22,536 nt of DNA from JBJXGF01 sp046153015 (lineage in GTDB: Bacteria > Actinomycetota > Acidimicrobiia > Acidimicrobiales > CAIXPF01). This document shows positions 1-6,504 of the stretch, in pieces. Below the pieces are notes generated by a model that searched no databases, had not been told where the DNA came from, and was given only the letters and a program-made list of their open reading frames with translations. Where the stretch lies: assembly GCA_046153015.1 (NCBI GenBank), contig JBJXGF010000100.1, positions 1 to 22,536 on the forward strand, written 5' to 3'. Within the stretch, counting starts at the first letter, position 1, and every line of letters starts with the position of its first letter. A program made the translations under genes and the position numbers.

Positions 1-252
1 CTCGAGCCGGTCGGCCAGCGCCGCGCCGCGTGCGGCGCTGCCCTGCCACGAGAGCCGGCCGCCGACCTCGAGGGCGCGGTGGATCTCGGCCAGCGCCAGC
101 CCGCTCGGCAGCTCCTGCACCTGCACCTCGGCGAGGCTGCGGGGCCGCACCGGGAGCGCAGCGAGATCGGCGGCCAGGTCGGCCCCCCCGCCGCCGGCGA
201 AGCACAGCCGGGGCGGCCCAGGGCCCAGCCGGAGCGCCGGCCCTTCGCTCAG
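1..252 (-). CDS. partial protein with weak class I methyltransferase likeness, runs off the window edge
   Basis: Reading leftward from base 252, an open frame with no stop runs through base 1, so the 3' end lies outside the window. About 84 residues are visible. The stretch near the start (LRLGPGPPRLCFAGGGGADL) resembles a glycine-rich SAM-binding segment, and the later ALAEIHRALEVGGRL resembles the post-core segment 'EI.RVLKPGGRL' of class I methyltransferases. That likeness is inference from two short motifs. No ATG or GTG sits at a sensible place. The best start is a CTG at 252-250 that overlaps the TGA stop of the upstream oxidoreductase gene as CTGA, implying translational coupling. A GTG at 312-310 is a less likely alternative because it adds a Gly/His/Arg-rich stretch of low quality. 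The protein could also be something unrelated. Confidence 0.45.
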   Translation of the reverse strand, partial: MSEGPALRLGPGPPRLCFAGGGGADLAADLAALPVRPRSLAEVQVQELPSGLALAEIHRALEVGGRLSWQGSAARGAALADRLE

Positions 253-1274
253 GCCGCCCCCGCCGCGGCCCGCATGGTGGCCTCGACCACGCCCATGCGG
301 TCCGGCCCCCACGGCAGCGGCATCAGCACCGGGGACTCGACGCCCGCCGCCGCGTAGCTCTCCACCACCCGGCGAACGAGCGCGGCGTCGCCGACCGGGT
401 CGATGTCGTCGACCATCCGGTCCGACACCGCGGCCACCGCCCCCTTGCGGTCCTTCGCTGCGTGGGCGGCGCGGATGGCGGCGATCTCGTCGCCGTAGCC
501 GGCCCGGGCGAAGTTGCGGGCGTAGCCGTCGACCACGGCGTAGGAGAACAGATCCCGCCGGGCCGGCTCGAGGGCCGGCTCGCGCTCGCACACCCCGGCG
601 TGCACATAGGCATGGATCCGGCACGCACCCTGCGGGCGGCCGGCCGCGGCCTCCCCCGCCCGCACGTGCTCGACCGACCAGGCCACGTGCGAGGCGGGGA
701 TGTAGTTGAGCACGGCGCCGTCGGCCAGCTCGCCGGCGAGGCGCAGCATGCCCGGGTTCAGCGCGGCCAGCACGATCTTGGGGCGGCGTTCGCCCAGCCG
801 CACCGCGAGGCGGGCGCCGCTCACCTGGTAGTGGTCGCCGGCGAAGCTGACCGCCTCGCCCGAGAGCAGCTCGCGCAGCAGCGTGACGTACTCGCGCATC
901 CGGGCGAGCGGCTTCTCGCCGCCGTAGGGCACGCCGTGCCAGCGCTCGGTGATGACCGGCGACGAGATCCCGATGCCGAGCAGGATGTCGCGCTCGGGGT
1001 GCAGGGCCTGCAGGGTGGCGGCGGCCATGGCGGTGAGCAGCGGCGAGCGGATCTGGATGGGCACGATGCCCGTGCCGAGATCGAGCGAGGGCGCCGCCTG
1101 GCCGGCGGCGGCCAGCACCGAGAAGGCTTCGGTGCCGCTGGCCTCGGCGGTCCAGAACGACCGGTAGCCGAGCTCCTCGGCCAGGCGGGCGGCGGCCAGC
1201 GCCTTGTCGGGCCCGAGGGCGGAGAAGCTGGCGAAGGTGACGCCCAGGGCGTCGAGGCCGGTGGGTTCGCTCAT
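249..1274 (-). CDS. LLM-class (luciferase-like) F420-dependent oxidoreductase
   Basis: This is a 341-residue protein of the bacterial luciferase-like TIM-barrel family. In actinobacteria these enzymes usually use coenzyme F420, sometimes FMN, for hydride transfer; the substrate cannot be read from the sequence. Family hallmarks seen: AARLAEELGYRSFWTAEA near residues 28-45, the strand LGTGIVPIQIRSP around 66-78, DILLGIGISSPVITERWHG around 95-113, and GELADGAVLNYIP in the C-terminal half. The ATG at 1274 is chosen because the protein then begins MSEPTGLDALGVTF, as the family does. The frame stays open upstream to 1358, but that extra segment is Arg-rich and lacks family character. A TAGGTT box ends 7 nt before this ATG and suggests a leaderless transcript. 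The stop TGA overlaps the presumed CTG start of the next gene. Confidence 0.9.
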   Translation of the reverse strand: MSEPTGLDALGVTFASFSALGPDKALAAARLAEELGYRSFWTAEASGTEAFSVLAAAGQAAPSLDLGTGIVPIQIRSPLLTAMAAATLQALHPERDILLGIGISSPVITERWHGVPYGGEKPLARMREYVTLLRELLSGEAVSFAGDHYQVSGARLAVRLGERRPKIVLAALNPGMLRLAGELADGAVLNYIPASHVAWSVEHVRAGEAAAGRPQGACRIHAYVHAGVCEREPALEPARRDLFSYAVVDGYARNFARAGYGDEIAAIRAAHAAKDRKGAVAAVSDRMVDDIDPVGDAALVRRVVESYAAAGVESPVLMPLPWGPDRMGVVEATMRAAAGAA

Positions 1275-1281
1275 GGGCGGA

Positions 1282-1287
1282 AACCTA
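1282..1287 (-). promoter_or_regulatory. putative -10 box for a leaderless LLM oxidoreductase transcript
   Basis: On the minus strand TAGGTT is followed by 7 nt (TCCGCCC) and then the ATG. There is no Shine-Dalgarno sequence in between. The geometry matches actinobacterial leaderless promoters (TANNNT 6-9 nt before the start). Confidence 0.5.
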
Positions 1288-1419
1288 GCGGGCCCCGAGC
1301 CGGCCCCTCGGGCCCGGCGCCGCGGGCGGCGGCGCTCGGTGCGGTAGCGTCGAGTCAAGCCCCGTTCGGGATGTTCGGCTGCTTGGCCGGCAGGCCGGGC
1401 AGGCTACGATCGGATGGTC

Positions 1420-1437
1420 GGGCGCCGCAAGGCGCCC
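1420..1437 (+). other. GC-rich hairpin with GCAA tetraloop upstream of the 57-residue ORF
   Basis: GGGCGCC (1420-1426) and GGCGCCC (1431-1437) are perfect inverted repeats around the loop GCAA, a GNRA tetraloop. It lies between the divergent oxidoreductase and small-protein genes, 59 nt before the latter's ATG. No T-tract follows, so it may be either a regulatory RNA structure or a chance feature of GC-rich DNA. Confidence 0.35.
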
Positions 1438-1481
1438 CAACCCGAGGCCAACGCCTGCGCCAGCCGGTTCGGGCGGCGGAC

Positions 1482-1487
1482 TAGTTT
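1482..1487 (+). promoter_or_regulatory. putative -10 box before the 57-residue ORF
   Basis: TAGTTT is followed by 9 nt (GAGGTGGAG) and ATG at 1497. The spacer itself is purine-rich and could also act as a Shine-Dalgarno sequence if transcription starts further upstream, for example from TTGGCC-16 bp-TACGAT at 1383-1410. Confidence 0.35.
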
Positions 1488-1496
1488 GAGGTGGAG

Positions 1497-1670
1497 ATGA
1501 GCGAGACCGTGGAATTCGACACGATCACCGAGGCGCTGGCCCTGATCGACCGGAGCCTCGGCGCGATCCTCAGCCGCCAGCTGGTCTCCACCTCCGAGGT
1601 CGCCGACCTGCTGCTCGACGTCCGGTCGCTGCTCGTCTCCGCGGAGTCGACGGCCTCGGCGCACAGCTAG
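1497..1670 (+). CDS. small helical protein of unknown function (57 residues)
   Basis: The ATG at 1497 follows the purine-rich GAGGTGGAG and opens a 57-residue frame ending in TAG at 1668-1670. The sequence begins MSETVEFDTITEALALIDRS and continues as two predicted amphipathic helices with regularly spaced Leu, Val and Ile and few Gly or Pro. There are no Cys, no membrane segment and no recognised domain. Codon third positions are strongly G/C as in neighbouring genes, and the ATG sits directly behind a ribosome-binding-like stretch, both of which support real coding. A GTG two codons upstream (1491) is an alternative in-frame start. Its neighbours diverge (oxidoreductase) and converge (PAP2), so it is transcribed alone. 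I do not recognise a function; a small protein-protein interaction module is possible but unproven. Confidence 0.6.
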   Translation: MSETVEFDTITEALALIDRSLGAILSRQLVSTSEVADLLLDVRSLLVSAESTASAHS

Positions 1671-1701
1671 TCCAGAGCGGTCCCGCCCGGCGCCTCCTCG
1701 T

Positions 1702-2289
1702 TCAGCGGGGGCGCACGGCTTGTGCGCACGCCCGCCGGGCGGCGACGCCGATCAGGGCCCCGAGCCCCCAACCGGCGGCCACGTCGGACGCGTGGTGGAT
1801 GCGCACATGCACCCGGCTGGCCCCCACCAGCCCCGCCAGCAGATAGTACGCGAGGCGCCAGCGCGGCTGGCGGGCGGCGAGCAGCGTCGCGGCCACCATC
1901 GCGGCGCTGGCGTGGCCGGAGGGGAAGCTGGTGGTGCGCGGCGTGCGCAGGCGGTGGGGCCGGGCCGTCTCGCTCGTCCACACCGGCCGGTTGCGGGGCA
2001 GCAGCCGCTTCACCCCGCCGTTCACCAGCGCCGACTCCACCCCCAGGCAGGCCGACACGGCGGCGGCGGCGCGCACGTCGTGGCGGCCGGCGCGCCACGC
2101 GCCGCCCCACGCCAGCAGGTGCCAGAGCAGGCTCCAATCGCCCAGCTCCGAGAGCGTGTACATCAGCCGGTCGAGCCTCGGCTCGCCCCGCAGCCGGTCA
2201 GCGGCGCGGTCGACGGCGTCGTCGAAGCGGTGCACGGGGCCGGCGACGACGCGCCGCCACGCCGGCCGGTCATCGGACGCCTGGTGCAT
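1702..2289 (-). CDS. PAP2-superfamily phosphatase (lipid/undecaprenyl-pyrophosphate phosphatase type)
   Basis: This is a 195-residue type 2 phosphatidic-acid-phosphatase-family protein. The three catalytic signatures are intact: KRLLPRNRP (K94 to P102, the KX6RP motif), SFPSGH (S121 to H126) and SRVHVRIHHASD (R159, H165, D169, the SRX5HX3D motif). Family members dephosphorylate phosphatidic acid or polyprenyl pyrophosphate at the membrane. The hydrophobic segments around 50-66, 74-92, 127-140, 146-158 and 170-184 fit the usual membrane bundle. The substrate is not determinable here; recycling of the undecaprenyl carrier or phospholipid turnover are the two usual options. The start is the ATG at 2289, which lies back to back with the divergent SnoaL-like gene. 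Length and motifs indicate a complete, functional enzyme. Confidence 0.9.
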   Translation of the reverse strand: MHQASDDRPAWRRVVAGPVHRFDDAVDRAADRLRGEPRLDRLMYTLSELGDWSLLWHLLAWGGAWRAGRHDVRAAAAVSACLGVESALVNGGVKRLLPRNRPVWTSETARPHRLRTPRTTSFPSGHASAAMVAATLLAARQPRWRLAYYLLAGLVGASRVHVRIHHASDVAAGWGLGALIGVAARRACAQAVRPR

Positions 2290-2338
2290 GGCCGCCCATC
2301 CTTCCAGGCGCGCTTCGGGCGCGGGTGGGCGGCACGGC

Positions 2339-2344
2339 TATCGT
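2339..2344 (+). promoter_or_regulatory. putative -10 box for the SnoaL-like gene
   Basis: TATCGT lies 6 nt before an in-frame ATC (2351-2353). This is the same spacing seen for TANNNT boxes before ATG/GTG starts of other genes in this window, which is the reason for proposing the ATC as a start. Confidence 0.35.
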
Positions 2345-2350
2345 GACCGG

Positions 2351-2761
2351 ATCGCCGAGCCCGACCCCACGCCGCCCGCCGCCGAGGCAGCTGCGGTGCT
2401 GGCCGCCAACCAGGCCTTCTACGACGCGTTCGAGGCGTGCGACCTCGACGCGATGTCCGACCTCTGGCTCCACGACGACCGCAGCGTGTGCACCCACCCG
2501 GGTTGGGCCACCCTGCGCGGTTGGGCGGCGATCGGCGCGTCGTGGTTCGCGATCTTCCAGAACCCCGAGCGGCTGCAGCTCATCCTCACCAACGTGAACG
2601 CCAACGTGAGCGGCGACCTCGCCTGGGTCAGCCTCGACGAGAACCTGCTCGCCGCCCGGGCCAGCGGCACGGTCGCCGCCCTCAACGTGTTCGAGCGGAT
2701 CGAGGGCCGCTGGCGTCTCGTGGCCCATCACGGCTCGTCGGTCCTGGCCAGCCAGTCCTGA
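2351..2761 (+). CDS. SnoaL/NTF2-like (ketosteroid-isomerase-fold) protein
   Basis: This is a small NTF2-fold protein with the family pattern: an N-terminal helix AVLAANQAFYDAFEACDLDA, the MSDLWLHDDRSVCTHPGW segment, and the C-terminal strand pair NVFERIEGRWRLVAHHGS. Close relatives are annotated as nuclear-transport-factor-2 family or DUF4440/SnoaL-like proteins. The fold serves enzymes and ligand-binding proteins alike, so no reaction is assigned. The start is unclear. The domain needs about 20 residues before AFYDAF, yet there is no ATG, GTG or TTG between 2291 and 2396 in this frame. An ATC at 2351, 6 nt behind a TATCGT box, gives MAEPDPTPPAAEAAAVLAAN, a typical N-terminus (136 residues). 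Alternatives are ATG 2288, which overlaps the divergent PAP2 start and adds an Arg/Gly-rich stretch, or a single-base error joining the out-of-frame GTG at 2343. Confidence 0.8.
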   Translation: MAEPDPTPPAAEAAAVLAANQAFYDAFEACDLDAMSDLWLHDDRSVCTHPGWATLRGWAAIGASWFAIFQNPERLQLILTNVNANVSGDLAWVSLDENLLAARASGTVAALNVFERIEGRWRLVAHHGSSVLASQS

Positions 2762-2792
2762 ACCGCACCCGGCGCCCTGCCCGCCGGGGCGG

Positions 2793-3518
2793 TCAGCGGG
2801 CGTCGTGGAAGATCACGCCCAGCGTGCGCCGTTCGCCGCGGTGGAGCTCGCTCACGCCGTGGCGCATCGCCGCGCGGTACGGGCCCCTCGCCCCCGCCGC
2901 CGGGTAGTGGCGGGTGGCGAAGAACACCGCCTCTCCCAGGCCGAGCGGCACGACCGAGCCCTTCGACTGGGCCCTCGGCCGGTTCTCCACCAGCAGGAAC
3001 TCGCCGCCCGCGTAGTCCCGCCCCGGCGCCGAGAGGTTCACCGCCGCCTGCAGCGGGAAGGCGACCTCGCCGTACAGGTCCTGGTGGAGGCAGTTGTAGC
3101 CGCCGGCGCCGTAGCGCAGGAGCAGCGGGGTCGGGCGCGTCTGGCCGGCCTGCGCGCACACGGCGAGGAACTCCTCGAGGCGATCTGGGTACCGCTCGGG
3201 CGAGGCGCCCCGGCCGGCCAGACGCTGCGCCCAGCGCTGCGCGATCGGCGCCAGCCTCGGGTAGAGCCGCTCCCGCAGGTCGGCCACCAGCGCCGGCAGC
3301 GGGTATGCGAAGTACCGGTACTCGCCGACGCCGAAGCGGTGCGCCGCCATGTCGACCGTGGCCCGGAACCTCGCCTCCTCGTCGTAGAGGGCGGCCGTCT
3401 CGGCGCACTGGGCGGCCGAGAGCAGCGGGGCCGTCGCCCATCCCCGAGCGTCGAGGGAGGCGGCGACGCCCGCCCAGTCCAGCGCATCGATCGCCGCGGC
3501 GGCGCTGTCGGGACCCAT
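2793..3518 (-). CDS. 2-oxoglutarate/Fe(II)-dependent oxygenase (prolyl-4-hydroxylase-like)
   Basis: This 241-residue double-stranded beta-helix oxygenase has the Fe(II) ligands H145 and D147 in LHQDLYGE and H220 in MRHGVSELH, followed by basic R230/R231 in GERRTLGVIFH that should bind 2-oxoglutarate. YNCLHQDLYGEVAFPLQ and GGEFLLVENRP are characteristic of the branch often annotated as 2OG-Fe(II) oxygenase or prolyl hydroxylase alpha-subunit-like. The natural substrate is unknown; DNA repair, side-chain hydroxylation and small-molecule oxidation all occur in the superfamily. The ATG at 3518 is preceded by TAGTGT and a 6-nt spacer, fitting a leaderless start. It converges with the SnoaL-like gene (31 bp between stops) and diverges from the epimerase-like gene. 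Confidence 0.85.
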   Translation of the reverse strand: MGPDSAAAAIDALDWAGVAASLDARGWATAPLLSAAQCAETAALYDEEARFRATVDMAAHRFGVGEYRYFAYPLPALVADLRERLYPRLAPIAQRWAQRLAGRGASPERYPDRLEEFLAVCAQAGQTRPTPLLLRYGAGGYNCLHQDLYGEVAFPLQAAVNLSAPGRDYAGGEFLLVENRPRAQSKGSVVPLGLGEAVFFATRHYPAAGARGPYRAAMRHGVSELHRGERRTLGVIFHDAR

Positions 3519-3524
3519 GGGCCG

Positions 3525-3530
3525 ACACTA
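3525..3530 (-). promoter_or_regulatory. putative -10 box for a leaderless 2OG oxygenase transcript
   Basis: TAGTGT on the minus strand is followed by CGGCCC and the ATG at 3518. No Shine-Dalgarno sequence is present. Confidence 0.5.
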
Positions 3531-3583
3531 GGGCGGGTGGTTCGACCTATACACCCGAGGCTCGATCGCGCCGTCGGTACTAG

Positions 3584-3602
3584 GCCAATAATCTCGATTG
3601 GC
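3584..3602. promoter_or_regulatory. palindrome overlapping a candidate -10 box (possible operator)
   Basis: GCCAAT (3584-3589) and ATTGGC (3597-3602) are perfect inverted repeats with a 7-nt spacer. The sequence TAATCT (3589-3594), a candidate plus-strand -10 box for the epimerase-like gene, lies across the left arm and spacer. This is one of the few AT-rich patches in the window. A repressor site is plausible but not demonstrated. Confidence 0.35.
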
Positions 3603-3639
3603 TGTTCAGCGGGCGCCGGGCCTCGCCGATGCAGCCGGC

Positions 3640-4539
3640 GTGACCATCGCAGTGATCGGAGCGAACGGCTGGCTCGGCGGGCGCATCCTGGCCGAGGCCG
3701 CCGCCGCCGGTGAGGCCGTCGGGCTGGCCCGCCGCGAGCAGGCCGGGCTCGTGGCCGTCGGCTCGGCGCCCGGCGCGCTGCGGGCGGCGCTGGTGGAGAT
3801 CTCGCCGCGCTCGATCATCAACGCCGCCGGGCTCACCCACGGCTCGTACGCGGCGCTGCACGCGGCGAACGTGGCCATCGTGCGCGAAGCGCTCGACGCC
3901 GCCGGCCGGCTCGGGGCCCGGCTCGTGCACCTCGGCGCCGCCGCCGAGTACGGCGACCCCGGCACCGACGCGCCGGTGTCGGAGACGCATCCGGTCTGGC
4001 CGCTCGAGGACTACGGGCGCACGAAGCTGGCCGCAGCCAAGCTGGTGCTGGCCGCGCGCCGTCGCGGCGGCGTCGACGCCGGGGTGGCCCGCGTGTTCGC
4101 CGTGGTGGGGCCGGGCCCGGCGGGGGCCGGCGCGCTCGGCGCGCTCGCCCGGGAAGTGGTCCGCCTCCACGGTCACGGCTACGAGCACCGCGTGATCGCG
4201 GTCCGCCACGGCCACGCCGTGAGGGACTTCGTGCCCCTCGATGTGGTCGCCCGCTCGGCGGTGGCGCTGGCGCTGGCGCCCCGGCTGCGCACACCGATCG
4301 TGAACGTGTGCACCGGCCGGGGCCGGTCCTACCTCGAGGTCGTGGCCGAGATGCTGCGCCAGACCGGCGGCGGGCGGGTCGAGGCCGTCCCCGGCGGGGG
4401 CGCGATCCCGTGCGTGGTCGGCGATCCGTCGGTGCTGCGCCAGCACTACGGGATCGCCGCGGCGCCGAGCCTGGAGGACCTCGCCCGCATCGCCGTGGCC
4501 GCCGCCTCCGGCCTCGAGCAGGCCCCGGCCTCCGGGTAG
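3640..4539 (+). CDS. NAD(P)-dependent epimerase/dehydratase-like extended SDR
   Basis: This is a Rossmann-fold extended SDR of 299 residues when started at GTG 3640. The nucleotide-binding motif GANGWLGG occurs at residues 7-14 and the YXXXK pair is Y125/K129 in DYGRTKLAA. Family members interconvert or dehydrate nucleotide sugars, or reduce related substrates. The segment that normally reads SSxxxYG is LGAAAEYG here, so the position of the catalytic Ser/Thr (about residue 100) is Ala. That could alter or weaken activity, or mean a different proton relay. GTG 3640 is preferred because the protein then begins VTIAVIGANG as relatives do. TTG 3598 would add 14 residues without obvious homology. 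The gene stands alone, ending 18 bp from the convergent ABC permease. Confidence 0.8.
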   Translation: MTIAVIGANGWLGGRILAEAAAAGEAVGLARREQAGLVAVGSAPGALRAALVEISPRSIINAAGLTHGSYAALHAANVAIVREALDAAGRLGARLVHLGAAAEYGDPGTDAPVSETHPVWPLEDYGRTKLAAAKLVLAARRRGGVDAGVARVFAVVGPGPAGAGALGALAREVVRLHGHGYEHRVIAVRHGHAVRDFVPLDVVARSAVALALAPRLRTPIVNVCTGRGRSYLEVVAEMLRQTGGGRVEAVPGGGAIPCVVGDPSVLRQHYGIAAAPSLEDLARIAVAAASGLEQAPASG

Positions 4540-4557
4540 CCCACGGCCCCGCGAGCG

Positions 4558-5571
4558 CTAGGCGCGGATCTCCTGGCGCATGAACGCGAGGTAGGCGCCG
4601 GCGAAGAGCACCACGATCATCGCCCCCAGCGCGGTGACCTGCGGCCAGGCCACGAGCAGGCTCTGGGGCAGGGTCAGCGTGCCGGGCACGGCCCGATCGA
4701 TGTCCTCGCGCAGCAGCACCTGGTCGAACGTGCGCAGCTCCGGGTCGAGGATGGCCTGTGAGGCCTCCTCGTAGAGCTTCTGGGGCGAGAGCCGGCTGAT
4801 GTTCCGCTCGAGCCGGGCGTTGTCGAGCACCTGCTCGACGGAGGGGTTCTCGGCCGGCAGCGGCGCCAGGTAGTCGACGGTCACCTGCACGATCAGCGCC
4901 GAGTAGGTGGTGAACACCAGCCACACTGCGAGGGTCACGAGCGCCGAGGTGGCGGCGCGGCGGAACACCACCGAGGCCAGGATGGCCACCGCGAGCCACA
5001 GCCCCACGTAGACGATCGACAGCATTACGAACAGCACCAGGCGGGCGGCCTCGCCGGCGGTGGGGGCCAGGCCCAGGCGGAAGATGCCGAGCCCGGTGAC
5101 CAACATCGTGAGCATCACCAGCGTGATCGAGATCAACGACAAGCCGGCGGCGAACTTCCCGTTGATCACGTCGTCCCGGTAGATCGGCTGGCTCACCAGG
5201 CGGGGCAGCGTGGAGTTCGTGCGCTCGTTGTTGATGGCGTCGAACCCGAACGCGATGCCGAGCAGCGGGCCGAGGAAGCCCACCATCGTGAAGAACGACA
5301 GGAACCGCGGCGACAGCGTGAACAGGCGCAGGAACGGGCTGACGTCCTCGCTGGCGTCGGACGCCACCTGGCGGATGTTGCCCGCCGCGCTCGACACGGC
5401 CAAGAGCGCCACCAGCGCCACCAGCACGAGCAGGATCAGGAACCGGATCGAGAGGAGCCCGTCGCCGAACTCCTTGGCGGCCACGATCCGCCAGCCGCCC
5501 GAGGTGGGCTTGGCCCGACGGGCCGGCGCCTCGGCGTCGGCCAGGGCGGGCAGCTGCTCGGTCGCGGTCAT
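4558..5571 (-). CDS. ABC-2 type transporter permease
   Basis: This is a 337-residue membrane protein of the NosY/ABC-2 class. After a cytoplasmic N-terminus come hydrophobic segments at about 43-62, 92-112, 143-165, 177-203, 208-230 and 311-330. Between the second and third, DAINNERTNSTLPRLVSQPIYRD followed by NGKF matches the conserved coupling region of ABC-2 permeases (usually 'D.INNERE.GTL..LLSQPV.R...L.GK'). A long soluble loop at about 235-305 would face the outside. Start ATG 5571 overlaps the ATPase stop by 4 bp (ATGA), so the two are translationally coupled. It is the last gene of the NEW3-ATPase-permease operon. Substrate is unknown; polysaccharide, lipid or peptide export are the usual possibilities. 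Confidence 0.9.
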   Translation of the reverse strand: MTATEQLPALADAEAPARRAKPTSGGWRIVAAKEFGDGLLSIRFLILLVLVALVALLAVSSAAGNIRQVASDASEDVSPFLRLFTLSPRFLSFFTMVGFLGPLLGIAFGFDAINNERTNSTLPRLVSQPIYRDDVINGKFAAGLSLISITLVMLTMLVTGLGIFRLGLAPTAGEAARLVLFVMLSIVYVGLWLAVAILASVVFRRAATSALVTLAVWLVFTTYSALIVQVTVDYLAPLPAENPSVEQVLDNARLERNISRLSPQKLYEEASQAILDPELRTFDQVLLREDIDRAVPGTLTLPQSLLVAWPQVTALGAMIVVLFAGAYLAFMRQEIRA

Positions 5572-6497
5572 GCGCTGAACCCCATGAAGTAGCGGTGGTA
5601 GATGTCGCTCAGCTCCTCTTCCCGCACCCGCAGGTGGGTGGGGAGGAAGCCGCCTTTCACCAGCGCCTCGGCCAGCCCGGCCCGCACGTCGCGGTCGGCC
5701 GACACGAGGTGCAGGCCGTCGTGGCGCTCCACGTGGGTCACCCCGGCCACCGACGCCAGGGCGTCGGCCGGGTCGCCGGCGACCACGCCGACCTCGATCA
5801 GCACCGTGTCCCGCACCCGGTGGCCCAGCTCGGCGATCGTGCCCTTCGCCACCAGCTGGCCCCGCACGAAGATCCCGATGCGGGTGCAGATCTCCTGCAC
5901 CTGCGCGAGCAGGTGGGAGGAGAGCATCACGGTTACGCCCCGCTGCTCGGGCAGGGCGGCGATGAGCTGGAGGATCTCGACCACGCCCTCGGGGTCGATG
6001 GCCACGGTCGGCTCGTCGAGGATCAGGATCTCGGGCTCTTTCACCAGCGCGTCGGCGATGCCGAGCCGCTGGCGCATGCCCCGGGAGTAGGCGCCCACCG
6101 GGTCGTCGGCCCGGTCGGTCATCCCCACCTCTTCGAGCAGCGCGTCGAGGCGGCGCTCCGCCTCCTTCGGGGGGATGCGGTTCAGCCGGGCGGTGTAGCG
6201 CAGGTTCTGGCGGCCGGTCAGGTCGTCGTAGAAGCCGGCGGCGTCGGGCAGGTAGCCGACCCGCTGCTTGATCTCGAGCGGGTTGCGGGTGGGGTCGAGG
6301 CCGACCACGCGGGCCGATCCTGCGCTCGGCTCGGACAGGCCGAGCAGCATCATGATCGTGGTGGTCTTGCCCGCCCCGTTCGGGCCGAGCAGGCCGAAGA
6401 TCTCGCCCCGCTCGACCACGAGGTCGAGCCGGTCGACGGCCACGAACTCGCCGTAGCGCTTGGTGAGGCCCTTGGTCTCGATCGCGGGCGGCGCCAT
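5568..6497 (-). CDS. ABC transporter ATP-binding protein
   Basis: This 309-residue nucleotide-binding subunit has Walker A GPNGAGKTT (38-46), a signature YSRGMRQR (137-144), Walker B ILILDEP (157-163, catalytic E162) and the switch His in LSSHLL (H195). The D-loop reads VAIDPEG rather than the commoner GLDPxG. A C-terminal extension of about 90 residues (after 215) is typical of exporters of the CcmA/NatA type. The ATG at 6497 has AGGAG four bases upstream, and that sequence overlaps the stop of the preceding NEW3 gene (TAGGAG). It powers the permease encoded immediately downstream, with which it overlaps by 4 bp. Confidence 0.94.
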   Translation of the reverse strand: MAPPAIETKGLTKRYGEFVAVDRLDLVVERGEIFGLLGPNGAGKTTTIMMLLGLSEPSAGSARVVGLDPTRNPLEIKQRVGYLPDAAGFYDDLTGRQNLRYTARLNRIPPKEAERRLDALLEEVGMTDRADDPVGAYSRGMRQRLGIADALVKEPEILILDEPTVAIDPEGVVEILQLIAALPEQRGVTVMLSSHLLAQVQEICTRIGIFVRGQLVAKGTIAELGHRVRDTVLIEVGVVAGDPADALASVAGVTHVERHDGLHLVSADRDVRAGLAEALVKGGFLPTHLRVREEELSDIYHRYFMGFSA

Positions 6498-6504
6498 GGC
6501 GCTC

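Noticed and set aside
30..1484. Long plus-strand open frame over the LLM oxidoreductase
   Set aside because: It is Arg/Gly/Pro/Ala-rich without domain character and lies antisense to a gene with clear family motifs; such frames are expected in DNA this GC-rich.
2762..2792. Possible terminator hairpin between the SnoaL-like and oxygenase genes
   Set aside because: The only pairing (CGCCC with GGGCG) is short with a large loop and no T-tract.
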